From the NCBI GenBank assembly GCA_934316845.1, contig CAKRDZ010000005.1, positions 39,012-103,011 on the forward strand: a DNA stretch of 64,000 nt. Direction: 5' to 3'. The stretch comes from an uncultured Eubacterium sp. (lineage in GTDB: Bacteria; Bacillota; Clostridia; Lachnospirales; Lachnospiraceae). The position numbers and the translations under genes are program-made. This document shows, one piece after another, positions 31,748 to 40,654 of the stretch. The notes beneath the pieces were generated by a model that ran no database searches, was not told the DNA's origin, and worked only from the letters and a program-made list of their open reading frames with translations. Each line of letters begins with the position of its first letter. Within the stretch, counting starts at the first letter, position 1.

Positions 31748-31939
31748 GTAACTATTCAGGATATAATGTGCGGAAATCAATGAATCGTCGTGCTTGCACG
31801 TAAGAGATTTTGATTTCTGTACATTATATCCTAATAGGGCTCCCCTCCACATATGAGCATTTTTAGCCTTGTCAAAGGCGGGAAAGAACACGAAGTGTTC
31901 GAAATGCGAATATGGGGAGGGGAGATCCTGAATAGTTAC
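31748..31939. repeat. 192-bp structured element bounded by 15-bp inverted repeats
   Basis: The ends are perfect inverted repeats: GTAACTATTCAGGAT (31748-31762) and its complement at 31925-31939. Inside are two long hairpin arms. Arm 1 pairs 31758-31769 with 31821-31832 (12 bp) and continues with GAAATCAA/TTGATTTC and CGTGC/GCACG. Arm 2 pairs CTCCCCTCC... with ...GGAGGGGAG over about 23 positions (20 matches) and contains GAACAC/GTGTTC and GCCTT/AAGGC. The AGGAT at 31758-31762 can pair with either the outer end or arm 1, so two structures compete. It is either a MITE-like element or a structured RNA. Confidence 0.75.
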
Positions 31940-31988
31940 AACAAAAACAAAAAACAACGTTAACGTTTTTCGAAAGGAGCCTTTCATC

Positions 31989-32135
31989 ATGAGTAACATT
32001 TTAATGTACATATACTTTATTATCTGCGGTGGGCTGGGAGCTGCATCTTGTATCTATATGACCGTTTCTGCTTTTGTTGTGATCGGGCAAAAGATCTACG
32101 GCCGTGTAGCACATGGAAAGTCATTGTACGATTAA
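31989..32135 (+). CDS. 48-residue small membrane protein
   Basis: Short ORF with AAAGGAG nine bases before the ATG. Residues about 5-34 form a hydrophobic, Gly/Ala-rich helix (FIICGGLGAASCIYM), followed by a basic tail ending GKSLYD. A strong terminator follows at 32170. No family recognised. Confidence 0.55.
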   Translation: MSNILMYIYFIICGGLGAASCIYMTVSAFVVIGQKIYGRVAHGKSLYD

Positions 32136-32165
32136 TGTAACTTTTAAGGACTTAATACTAAATGA

Positions 32166-32210
32166 GACACCCCCGCCGGGTTTGCGATGCAGGCACGGCG
32201 GGGGTTTGTG
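32166..32210 (+). terminator. Rho-independent terminator
   Basis: Perfect nine-base arms CCCCCGCCG (32170-32178) and CGGCGGGGG (32196-32204) followed by TTTGTGTT. It ends the small-protein unit and faces the convergent ATPase gene. Confidence 0.8.
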
Positions 32211-32221
32211 TTGTAAGAAGA

Positions 32222-34018
32222 TCATAATGACTTCAAATACTCTTCTACATTTAGATATTCAATTCCATCCATCTCTGCATGTTCTCCACGGTAAATAACA
32301 TAACGCCCTTCAATATCTCCATATCTATGGCTTGTCATTTGACATTTTTGTTCATCTACCAAATGACGGTATTGATTTTTCACCCTTTCCTTGCTGTATT
32401 TTACTTCATAGATCTTACAGGTTAAGGTTTTAGGATCAAATACCACCATATCAAACTCGCCGACTGCAAACTGCAATTTAAATACTTTTTGATCCGGCTT
32501 TGCAATCTTTGTCTCCAGAAGAACAATGTCCTCCATCATTCTTCCGCGTATTTCACTCAATAATCTTTCTAAAATGTGCTGTCTTTCCTTTATCGAAAGT
32601 TCCTGAAATTTCGCGTCCAGAAGCATGTTTTCAACAATCGCATCTGCCTGGGCATATCGCATTCCCGGCTGTGTAAGCACAGTGATACCGGCTTTTTTCT
32701 CCACTTCAGGAAGAGATTCAAGTTCAATCTCCATTATCAGATCCAGCAAGGTTAAATACTCTTTAATTTGAACCATATGACATTCTTCAATATCAACACT
32801 CTGTTCCTCCTTATTGAGTAAATCAAGCATTTTCATAATTCCCATCGTCACCTTATCAATGTCTAAATGTTCCTTCACATTGATTGGATTTTCCCTGTCT
32901 CTAAGCAAATTTGCCGCTGTCACAGAAATATCATGAGAACGAAATGTGCGTTCCACGACACTACGGGTAAATCTATGATTTATATCTTCCACCACACGAT
33001 TAATTACATTCGTCAATTCGCCTTTTTCATACAGATCCAAAAGCTGGCGGAAATGTCCTCCATATTCATACATTTTAAGAGAATGCTGAATGTTTTTAGC
33101 AATGGCAGTATCAATATATTCGCCGGCGTTCTTTGAATTTGCAAAGGGTGCATTCTCGTTGTAATTCACACCTCCCAGACTCATCGTTCCACCATAACGG
33201 ATATATTCATCAATTCCCGCAATGCCTAAAACCGTCTCGAACTCCCGATATGGAATAAATGTAGTATGAAGCATAATACATCTGTCATACAATTGTTCTT
33301 CTTTTGAAAAAGCAAATCCTAACGAATCTGTCCCTGACAAAACAATTTTCATACCGCTGCTTGCATAAATATCTGAAAAAATGGCTGCACCTTCTACAAA
33401 ATCTTCCATTAATGTCACTTCATCAAGAAACACATAGCAGAATCCATTTTTTTCCAGTTCTCGGAGATCTTCATCCACATCTGCTAATGTATCTCTCGAC
33501 GTCACTTGAATAAATGCAGCTTTTTTAAATAATTCGGGCGGCAGTTCTTCCAGTATCTGACGGATCATCGTCGTTTTCCCCGTCCGTCTGAGTCCATATA
33601 GAATAAACACTTTCTCCTGTGCTTCGCCCAAAATATAATCACGTAAACTGCGGATACATTCTCTTTTTTTATAATTCCGCGTCAAAGCAATTTGTGCCCG
33701 GAGCTGCTTTCCATATCGTACCATTGTTCGAAAATGGAATTCTTCCGCTGTTTTCTTTTTTTCGTCCGTTACCGGAACAAGTAATTTCTTCCGTTCTTTT
33801 AATTTCTTTTGCAGTTCTCTTCGTCTGGCAATTTGAGCTTCAAGTTCGGGAACCTCGTCATAACGGATATAATTCTCCACCCTTTTTCCGTTTTGTACAG
33901 TGCGGTGGTAATAATACTCCTTATTTTTTATTTTCTTTTTCGTAATGCTGCCCTCCGGCAGAATTGCTATCTGTCTCTCTAACTCCATGATCTCATCAAT
34001 CAATTTATCCTGTTCCAT
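32222..34018 (-). CDS. AAA ATPase of the DUF4143 type with PD-(D/E)xK-like C-terminus
   Basis: 598 residues. A coiled, Lys-rich N-terminal extension (1-110) is longer than usual. The P-loop is YGLRRTGKTTMIRQ, Walker B YVFLDEVTLMED, and a sensor LSGTDSLG. The C-terminus has GEFDMVVFDPKT and YEVKYSKE, the D...ExK spacing of restriction-endonuclease-like domains. These ATPases are common and variable in gut anaerobes; their role is not established. AAGGAGG precedes the ATG. The promoter is buried in a large palindrome (34039-34096). Confidence 0.85.
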   Translation of the reverse strand: MEQDKLIDEIMELERQIAILPEGSITKKKIKNKEYYYHRTVQNGKRVENYIRYDEVPELEAQIARRRELQKKLKERKKLLVPVTDEKKKTAEEFHFRTMVRYGKQLRAQIALTRNYKKRECIRSLRDYILGEAQEKVFILYGLRRTGKTTMIRQILEELPPELFKKAAFIQVTSRDTLADVDEDLRELEKNGFCYVFLDEVTLMEDFVEGAAIFSDIYASSGMKIVLSGTDSLGFAFSKEEQLYDRCIMLHTTFIPYREFETVLGIAGIDEYIRYGGTMSLGGVNYNENAPFANSKNAGEYIDTAIAKNIQHSLKMYEYGGHFRQLLDLYEKGELTNVINRVVEDINHRFTRSVVERTFRSHDISVTAANLLRDRENPINVKEHLDIDKVTMGIMKMLDLLNKEEQSVDIEECHMVQIKEYLTLLDLIMEIELESLPEVEKKAGITVLTQPGMRYAQADAIVENMLLDAKFQELSIKERQHILERLLSEIRGRMMEDIVLLETKIAKPDQKVFKLQFAVGEFDMVVFDPKTLTCKIYEVKYSKERVKNQYRHLVDEQKCQMTSHRYGDIEGRYVIYRGEHAEMDGIEYLNVEEYLKSL

Positions 34019-34038
34019 TTACCGCACCTCCTTAATAT

Positions 34039-34096
34039 AGTTATACCCATTATACCCCTTTTACTTTCATTTATCAAGGGTATAACGGGTATAACT
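34039..34096 (-). promoter_or_regulatory. Palindrome-embedded promoter of the AAA ATPase gene
   Basis: Arms 34039-34057 and 34078-34096 match in 18 of 19 positions; each contains two copies of a GTTATACCC-type unit. Between and within them lies a promoter for the ATPase: TTGATA (34072-34077), 17 bp, TATAAT (34049-34054). Four repeat units around one promoter suggest a strong self-regulated operator. Confidence 0.65.
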
Positions 34097-34104
34097 CCGG
34101 TTTC

Positions 34105-34539
34105 TTAAATTGTATACGCAAATGACGATTCTTCACGGTACCGCTTGACCATATCCGCGAGCGTGATATGGTCGAGAACCCCGTCAATGGCTTTGTCCAC
34201 CGACTGTCCGAGGTCGTGTACGATGCTGTTCATCGTCTTGTTATTTTCGCTGATTTTGTAAATGTCAATGTCCACCGCGTTTTGCTGCCCTTCGATCACA
34301 TCGATGATCTCCGCTGCCGTGTACTGGGCAACCGGCTTCGCAAGATAATAGCCGCCACGGTTGCCGCGGATCACCTTGACAAGACCCGCATGACGAAGTT
34401 TGGAAGCAACCTGTTCAAGGTATTTTTCCGACAGATCGTATTCCTTTGCTGCCTGTTTGACCGGAACCGTCTCGCCCGCATGAATCGCCAGATTTATCAT
34501 AAAAAACAAGGCGTATTGTCCTTTTCTTGTAATATACAT
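34105..34539 (-). CDS. Rrf2-family regulator, CymR-like
   Basis: 144 residues from the ATG at 34539 (AAAGGAGG upstream). Winged helix with ITRKGQYALFFMINLA, YLEQVASKLRHAGLVK and RGNRGGYYL. It contains no cysteine, so it cannot carry an Fe-S cluster as IscR or NsrR do. CymR, the repressor of cysteine metabolism in Bacillus, is likewise cluster-free. Location at the end of the sulfur operon, behind thioredoxin reductase, supports a role in sulfur control. A candidate target site is at 55578-55600. Confidence 0.8.
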   Translation of the reverse strand: MYITRKGQYALFFMINLAIHAGETVPVKQAAKEYDLSEKYLEQVASKLRHAGLVKVIRGNRGGYYLAKPVAQYTAAEIIDVIEGQQNAVDIDIYKISENNKTMNSIVHDLGQSVDKAIDGVLDHITLADMVKRYREESSFAYTI

Positions 34540-34564
34540 TCTTTGCTTCCTCCTTTGCCAAATT

Positions 34565-35485
34565 TTAACAATTAAAATCTTGTTCAATGGACGCGACCGC
34601 CGTCGCTCCGTCCGCGACCGCCGTCACCACCTGGCGGAGCTGCTTGGTGCGGATGTCGCCGGCAGCGTAGATGCCGGGCCGGCTTGTCCGGCAGTCCTCG
34701 CCCGCTGTGATGTAACCTGTCGCGTCGAGATCGACAAGCCCCTTGGCGGCTTCATTCTGCGGATCCATTCCGATCGCGATAAAGATGCCGGACAATTCCA
34801 GCTCTTTCTCTTCGCCCGTCTGATTCTGTTTTAAAATGACGTTCTCCACTTTGCCGTCGCCGCAGATCTCCTGCACCTCATAAAATGGGAGAAATTCAAT
34901 GTTTTCCGTCTCCTTGATCTTCTGCTGGAGTACCTTCGCCCCACGAAGTCCCTCTCGCCGGTGGATGAGATAGACTTTCTCGCAGAGGTTGGAAAGATAC
35001 AAGGCATCCTCCAGCGCCACATCGCCGCCGCCCACGACAGCCGTCGTCTTTCCCCGGAAAAAGGCTCCATCGCACGTCGCACAGTACGAAACCCCGGCGC
35101 CGGCAAGCTCCTTTTCGCCCTTAACGGAAAGTGTCTTGTGACGCGCACCCGTTGCAAACAACACCGCTTTGGTCTCTATTGTTTCTCCACTTGCAAGTGT
35201 AATCCGCTTCACCTTTCCATCGTCGTTAATCGCGGTCACTTCTCCTTCCAAAAACGGAACCGAAAGCGCGTCAGCGTGCTCACGGAATTTCATTGCCAGC
35301 TCATAACCGCCCATTCCATAGAGTCCGAGGTAATTGTCAATGCGCTCCGTCGTAATGATCTGCCCGCCGCTAAATGGCTCCTTCTCAATCACAACCTGGT
35401 CAAGCATTGCCCGCTGTGCATAGACCGCCGCCGACAAGCCCGCCGGACCACTTCCAATAATTACCAAATCTTTTCTATCTGCCAT
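34565..35485 (-). CDS. trxB: Thioredoxin reductase
   Basis: 306 residues, standard length. FAD motif IIGSGPAGLSAAVYA, redox pair Cys135/Cys138 in CATCDG, NAD(P) motif VVGGGDVALEDALYL and a C-terminal AAGDIRTK segment. It reduces thioredoxin, which in this cluster may serve sulfate reduction or the thioredoxin-like protein at 43261. The start overlaps the hemL 3' end by 11 bases. Confidence 0.92.
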   Translation of the reverse strand: MADRKDLVIIGSGPAGLSAAVYAQRAMLDQVVIEKEPFSGGQIITTERIDNYLGLYGMGGYELAMKFREHADALSVPFLEGEVTAINDDGKVKRITLASGETIETKAVLFATGARHKTLSVKGEKELAGAGVSYCATCDGAFFRGKTTAVVGGGDVALEDALYLSNLCEKVYLIHRREGLRGAKVLQQKIKETENIEFLPFYEVQEICGDGKVENVILKQNQTGEEKELELSGIFIAIGMDPQNEAAKGLVDLDATGYITAGEDCRTSRPGIYAAGDIRTKQLRQVVTAVADGATAVASIEQDFNC

Positions 35486-36743
35486 TATATTCCCTCATTT
35501 CTTTGCAAGTCCTCTCAATCTCTTCATCCGTATGTGCGGCGGAGACAAACATTGCCTCAAACTGCGATGGTGCAAGGTAAATTCCTGCGTGCAGCATCGC
35601 ATTGAAATAAGCCGCATACGCCTCGGTATCGGATGTTTTCGCACTGTCAAAATCTACCACTTCTTTGGAAGTAAAGAAAATGCTCATCAGGGATCCCACC
35701 TGATTTACCCATACTTTGTCACCAAATATTTTTCTTGCGCTGTCTGCAAGTCGCTTTGTCTTTTCTTCCAATTTCTGGTAAACGTCCGGGTTTTTCCGTA
35801 ACAATTTCAGGGTTTCCAGTCCCGCCGTCACTGCGATCGGGTTGCCGGATAACGTACCTGCCTGATAAACCGTTCCGACCGGGGAGACACATTCCATGAT
35901 CTCGCGGCGTCCGCCGTAGGCTCCGACCGGCATGCCGCCGCCGATGATCTTGCCAAGCGTTGTAAGATCCGGCGTTACACCATAATACTCACTTGCGCCA
36001 CCCTGCGCCAGACGAAATCCGGTGATGACTTCGTCAAAGATCAGGAGTGCGCCATTGTCCTTCGTAATCTCCCTCAGAAATTCGAGAAATCCGGCTTTTG
36101 GCGGAACCACGCCCATATTGGCGGCAACCGGCTCTACGATCACGGCGGCGATCTGACCGCCATACTGTTCAAATAACGCCTGTACCGAATCCGGATCGTT
36201 GTACTCGGCGATCAGCGTATACTTTGTATATCCTTCCGGAACTCCGGCGCTGTCCGGCACCGCCTGCTGAAGCACCCCGGAACCGGCTTTCACAAGAAGA
36301 CCGTCCGAGTGGCCGTGGTAGCAGCCGCGGAATTTGACGATATAGTCGCGGCGCGTAAAGCCCCTTGCAACCCGGATTGCGCTCATGACCGCCTCTGTTC
36401 CGGAATTTACCATCCGCGACAATTCCATCGAAGGCATCATTTCCGCGATCAGCTCGGCAATCTCGTATTCTTTCTCCGTCGGCGCACCAAATGTCAACCC
36501 ATCGTCGCACGCTTTCTTTACCGCGTCGATCACAGACGGATACGCATGGCCGAGGATTCCCGGTCCCCACGAACAAACGTAGTCAATATATTCATTTCCA
36601 TCCACATCAAAAATATGTGAACCCTTTGCTTTTTTAATAAATGCGGGTGTACCGCCAACACTCTGAAAGGCGCGCACCGGCGAATTGACACCGCCGGGGA
36701 TTCTCTTTTTGGACTTTTCAAATAATTCTTCTGATCTTGTCAT
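35475..36743 (-). CDS. hemL: Glutamate-1-semialdehyde 2,1-aminomutase
   Basis: 422 residues from the ATG at 36743 (GGAGG seven bases upstream). PLP aminomutase with the RIPGGVNSPVRAF start, CYHGHSDG, FDEVITGFR and the lysine segment GKIIGGGMPVGAYGG. It makes 5-aminolevulinate, the first tetrapyrrole precursor. The start overlaps the hemB stop (ATGA). Part of the siroheme block of the sulfur operon. Confidence 0.95.
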   Translation of the reverse strand: MTRSEELFEKSKKRIPGGVNSPVRAFQSVGGTPAFIKKAKGSHIFDVDGNEYIDYVCSWGPGILGHAYPSVIDAVKKACDDGLTFGAPTEKEYEIAELIAEMMPSMELSRMVNSGTEAVMSAIRVARGFTRRDYIVKFRGCYHGHSDGLLVKAGSGVLQQAVPDSAGVPEGYTKYTLIAEYNDPDSVQALFEQYGGQIAAVIVEPVAANMGVVPPKAGFLEFLREITKDNGALLIFDEVITGFRLAQGGASEYYGVTPDLTTLGKIIGGGMPVGAYGGRREIMECVSPVGTVYQAGTLSGNPIAVTAGLETLKLLRKNPDVYQKLEEKTKRLADSARKIFGDKVWVNQVGSLMSIFFTSKEVVDFDSAKTSDTEAYAAYFNAMLHAGIYLAPSQFEAMFVSAAHTDEEIERTCKEMREYNGR

Positions 36744-37708
36744 CGTTCTTCCTCCAGCCATTTTGCCACATCCAGGGCATGATACGTAATGATAATGTCT
36801 GCCCCTGCCCGTTTCATGGCGATCATATTTTCCATGACGATCCGTTTTTCGTCAATCCAGTCATTCTGTGCTGCTGCCTTAACCATCGAATATTCTCCGC
36901 TCACATTGTAGACTGCAAGGGGCAGTCTCGTAAGATCTCTCGCCTGCCGCACGATGTCAAGGTACGCAAGTGCCGGTTTTACCATGATAATGTCGGCTTC
37001 CTCGTCAATATCCGCCTGACATTCGCGAAGTGCCTCTCTTCCGTTTGCCGGGTCCATCTGATACGTACGGCGGTCGCCAAATGCCGGTGCCGAATGCGCT
37101 GCATCGCGAAACGGCGAATAATATCCGGAAGCAAATTTGGCACTGTATCCCATAACGATCGTATCGGTAAAGCCGTTCTCGTCAAGGCTTTCCCGAAGCA
37201 CTTTGATATGGCCGTCCATCATATCCGACGGTGCGATCATGTCTGCGCCTGCCCTGGCAAGTGACACCGCCATTTTCGCAAGAAGCGGAAGCGTCTCATC
37301 GTTCAAAATCTTACCTTCGTGAACCAGACCACAGTGTCCATGCGACGTATATTCACAAAGACAGACATCCGCGATCACCAGAAGATCCGGCGCCCACTCT
37401 TTGATCTGGCGGATGGCGCGCTGCGTGATGCCGTCTTCCGCATAAGCCTGGCTTCCACATTCATCTTTGTGTTTCGGGATTCCAAAGATCAGGATCGCCG
37501 GCACGCCTGCCTTCTGTATACGATCCAGTTCTTCCGGAAAACGATCGATCGTATATTGATAAATGCCCGGCATCGAATCCACCGGAATTTTCTCATCCGT
37601 TCCCTCTTTGATAAAAACCGGATAAACCAAATCATTCACCGATACACTCGTCTCACGTATCATATTTCTCACGGTTTCATTATTTCTCAGTCGTCTTAAA
37701 CGAATCAT
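36740..37708 (-). CDS. hemB: Porphobilinogen synthase (5-aminolevulinate dehydratase)
   Basis: 322 residues. It condenses two aminolevulinates to porphobilinogen. Schiff-base lysines are in MGYSAKFASGYYSPFRD and MVKPALAYLDI; the metal cysteines lie in the DVCLCEYTSHGHCG segment, which points to a zinc-type enzyme. Overlaps both neighbours by four bases. Confidence 0.95.
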   Translation of the reverse strand: MIRLRRLRNNETVRNMIRETSVSVNDLVYPVFIKEGTDEKIPVDSMPGIYQYTIDRFPEELDRIQKAGVPAILIFGIPKHKDECGSQAYAEDGITQRAIRQIKEWAPDLLVIADVCLCEYTSHGHCGLVHEGKILNDETLPLLAKMAVSLARAGADMIAPSDMMDGHIKVLRESLDENGFTDTIVMGYSAKFASGYYSPFRDAAHSAPAFGDRRTYQMDPANGREALRECQADIDEEADIIMVKPALAYLDIVRQARDLTRLPLAVYNVSGEYSMVKAAAQNDWIDEKRIVMENMIAMKRAGADIIITYHALDVAKWLEEER

Positions 37709-39198
37709 TCTTCTCGCTCCTTTGCCATTTCTTCTATCAAATGCTCGATATCACACTGCTCCGGTATAATATCTGCGTGTATTCCGTATTTTTCCAATCG
37801 TTCCGCGGTAACCGCGCCGATCGCTCCAATCTTCGTCGGCTTCTTTCTGCGGTCACGCTCCCACTTCGCTGCATTTTCAGCACCCAGTTCTTTGATAAAG
37901 GCTTCGACCCCCGATGCACTCGCAAATGTCAGCAGGTCAAAGTCCAAAAGATACTTCCAGTTCTCCGTCTTTTTTCCCTGCACATCGTAGATTGGAAGAA
38001 TCGTTTTGTCAATTCCATTTTCTTCCAGTATCTGAACCATGCGGACGCTTCCCTGCAAGGCTCGCGGCAAAAGCAGTTTTTCTCTCGGCTTCATTGCTTT
38101 CACGAGACTCTCCGCCAATGCTTCTGTCGTGTAACGTGCCGGGATCAGATCCGCTTCAAATCCATACTCGCGGAGGGCATCTCTCGTCCCGCTTCCCACG
38201 ACCGCAAACCGGATTCCGGCAAACTGCCGCAGATCGATCTTTTCACGGAAAACGTGGGTAAAGAAAAGCCGAATGCTGTTCTGGCTTGTAAACGCAATCC
38301 AGGAGTAATTAGAAAGTTTTTCCAGTTCTTTGTCCAATTCCCGGATTTCCGCCGTCTCTTCCACCTTCATCTCGCATACCGTATACACACGCGCGCCCTT
38401 TTCCAAAAGCCGTCTGCGCATCCGCTCCTGCAGGGCAAATGTTCCGATGATTCCAACTTTTTTATCTGCCAAGGCACCGCGGTCGGAAGAGATAAAATCG
38501 TATGCCGCCGTCTCTCCGACGACAATGATCGCCGGTGGCTTGATCCCGGCTTCCGCAACGTCTCCGGCAATCGTCACAAGAGTTCCCCGCACGATCTGTT
38601 CGCCCGGCATACAGCCATTGGCAATTACCGCCGCCGGTGTCTGTGGAGCCTTTCCCTCACGGATCAATTTGTCCGCAATCTCCGCAAGATGTGATATTCC
38701 CATCAGAAACAGGCTTGTCCCCTCCTGCGGATGAATGTGCGCAAGACTCGTCTCATCCCCGGCTTTTGTGTGACCGGTAAATACGTGAAAACTACGGCTT
38801 GTCTCCCGGTGAGTGACCGGGATTCCGAGCAGTTCCGGTACGGCAACCGCCGATGTCACGCCCGGCACCAGCTGAAACGGGATATTTTCTTTCTGAAGCG
38901 CCAGCACTTCCTCGCCGCCGCGTCCAAAGACAAACGGATCGCCGCCCTTCAGGCGCACGACACGGTCAAACCGTTTGGCGGTATCAATTAAAATCCGGTT
39001 GATTTCTTCCTGCTTTTTTGAATGGCTTCCCGGTTTCTTTCCGACATAGATCTTTTCGCAGTCTTCCGGCACAAGTTCCAGCAATCCGCTCGTTCCGAGC
39101 CGGTCATACACGACCGCTTCGCACTCCCGCAGCACCTCTGCGCCACGGCATGTCATCAGTCCCGGATCTCCCGGCCCTGCTCCAACCAAATAAACCAT
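37705..39198 (-). CDS. cobA-hemD: Fused uroporphyrinogen-III methyltransferase and uroporphyrinogen-III synthase
   Basis: 497 residues. Residues 1-245 are the SAM-dependent methyltransferase (VGAGPGDPGLMTCRG, RLKGGDPFVFGRGGEE, PGVTSAVAVPELLGIP), making precorrin-2. Residues about 250-490 are the HemD synthase. Such fusions are common in Clostridia. It removes uroporphyrinogen III into siroheme or cobalamin; no hemE is present, so the cluster is not for heme. AAGGAGG precedes the ATG. Confidence 0.93.
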   Translation of the reverse strand: MVYLVGAGPGDPGLMTCRGAEVLRECEAVVYDRLGTSGLLELVPEDCEKIYVGKKPGSHSKKQEEINRILIDTAKRFDRVVRLKGGDPFVFGRGGEEVLALQKENIPFQLVPGVTSAVAVPELLGIPVTHRETSRSFHVFTGHTKAGDETSLAHIHPQEGTSLFLMGISHLAEIADKLIREGKAPQTPAAVIANGCMPGEQIVRGTLVTIAGDVAEAGIKPPAIIVVGETAAYDFISSDRGALADKKVGIIGTFALQERMRRRLLEKGARVYTVCEMKVEETAEIRELDKELEKLSNYSWIAFTSQNSIRLFFTHVFREKIDLRQFAGIRFAVVGSGTRDALREYGFEADLIPARYTTEALAESLVKAMKPREKLLLPRALQGSVRMVQILEENGIDKTILPIYDVQGKKTENWKYLLDFDLLTFASASGVEAFIKELGAENAAKWERDRRKKPTKIGAIGAVTAERLEKYGIHADIIPEQCDIEHLIEEMAKEREE

Positions 39199-39208
39199 TT
39201 TGTCCTCC

Positions 39209-40654
39209 TTATACCCGGCGAAATTTCCGGCACACTGTTTCTACCAATTTTTCCCAGTCTTTTTTTTGCCCCTGCGCCTGTACGCGGTGCACCAATTCGT
39301 CTTTTTCAATCATCAGGTCAAGGCTCATCTCTTCCCCGGAAACCCGGCTCAAAACGCCGATCGGTTCATGACAGCCGGCATCCAGTTCGGTAAGCACCGC
39401 CCGCTCTGCCTCCAGTTCAAAAGCACTCGTCTCATCGCTGATCCCCTTCACAAGTTTTCTTACAAAACCGGCCTTTCGCGTCTCGACCGCAATGATTGCC
39501 TGGCCTGCCGCCGGAAGCATTTCCTTTACCGGCAGATACTCATATTCCAAATCCGGATCGTGATCTAAGCCCTGCCGTTCAATGCCGGCTGCCGCAAGCA
39601 CGATCGCATCGTATTTTCCTTCTTTCAGTCTGGCGATTCTCGTTCCAACATTGCCGCGCAGATCCCTGCACTCTGCCTTCGGATACATCGCCCGGATCTG
39701 ACAGCGTCTGCGCAGGCTTCCCGTCCCCACAGTAAATGCCGTCTCTCTCGTAATCTCTTTCCCTTTCGGATAGATCAGTACGTCCTGCACGCAGGCGCGT
39801 GGCAGTGTACCCGCGATCGTAAGACCGTCTCCACACGGATTGGGCATATCCTTCGCACTGTGCACCGCGATATCGATCGTGCCGTCAGTCAGCGCCTGCT
39901 CAATTTCCTCGACAAAGACCGCTTTTCCGCCAAATGCCGTGATCGGTCGGTCCGTCTGACGGTCACCCTTTGTCGTCAGGATCACCGTCTCATAGCGGTA
40001 CATCGGATATTTTTCCTGCAAGGCACGCAGCACCATATCCGTCTGAATCCGCGCAAGTTCGCTTCCTCTCGTCCCCAGTTTTATTACATTATTTTCCAGT
40101 TTTTCCTCTAACATATCCAATAAAATCTCCTTGCGCTTTGCCTCTACCGGTTCGGTAAGCATCACTTCTTCGCGCGCTCTTCCCAATTCATCGGCAATCT
40201 GCCCGTAATCTTTCCGCAGATTCTTCCGGATCTCTTTTTTGATCTTCGATGCCAGTCCCGGGCTGTTTCCACCGGTCGAAACGGCTACGACCACATCTTT
40301 CTGGCGCACGATCGCCGGAAAATAAAATCCGCAGTCCTTTTTCACATCGACGACATTGACTAAGATCCGCCGTTCTTTACAGAGGTCTGCAACTTCTGAA
40401 TTCAGTTCGCTGTCATCCGTCGCCATAATGACAATGTCTGCCCCTTCGAGATCTTCCGGCTGATAGCCTCGCTCCTCAATCGTGAGGTTCTTATTTTCAA
40501 TTTTCCAAATTTTGTCACACACCTGTTTTGCCACAAGGTGTACCCGCGCACCAAATTCAAGCATCATTTCCGCTTTGCGCGCCGCGACATTTCCTCCCCC
40601 GACGAGAAGGCAGGTCTTATCTTCCAATTGAATCATAAATGGGAAATACGCCAT
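39209..40654 (-). CDS. hemC: Fused precorrin-2 dehydrogenase/ferrochelatase (Met8) and porphobilinogen deaminase
   Basis: 481 residues. Residues 1-about 185 are a Met8/SirC-type siroheme synthase domain (CLLVGGGNVAARKAEMML, VSTGGNSPGLASKIKKE). Residues about 190-481 are HemC, with LGTRGSELA, HSAKDMP, GSLRRRCQ and the cofactor-binding Cys in LDAGCHEP. One polypeptide thus makes the hydroxymethylbilane and finishes siroheme, steps separated by the CobA-HemD fusion. The ATG shares one base with the hemA stop. Confidence 0.93.
   Translation of the reverse strand: MAYFPFMIQLEDKTCLLVGGGNVAARKAEMMLEFGARVHLVAKQVCDKIWKIENKNLTIEERGYQPEDLEGADIVIMATDDSELNSEVADLCKERRILVNVVDVKKDCGFYFPAIVRQKDVVVAVSTGGNSPGLASKIKKEIRKNLRKDYGQIADELGRAREEVMLTEPVEAKRKEILLDMLEEKLENNVIKLGTRGSELARIQTDMVLRALQEKYPMYRYETVILTTKGDRQTDRPITAFGGKAVFVEEIEQALTDGTIDIAVHSAKDMPNPCGDGLTIAGTLPRACVQDVLIYPKGKEITRETAFTVGTGSLRRRCQIRAMYPKAECRDLRGNVGTRIARLKEGKYDAIVLAAAGIERQGLDHDPDLEYEYLPVKEMLPAAGQAIIAVETRKAGFVRKLVKGISDETSAFELEAERAVLTELDAGCHEPIGVLSRVSGEEMSLDLMIEKDELVHRVQAQGQKKDWEKLVETVCRKFRRV

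Noticed and set aside
31748..31939. Insertion sequence with transposase
   Set aside because: Terminal repeats are present, but 192 bp leaves no room for a transposase; at most a non-autonomous element.
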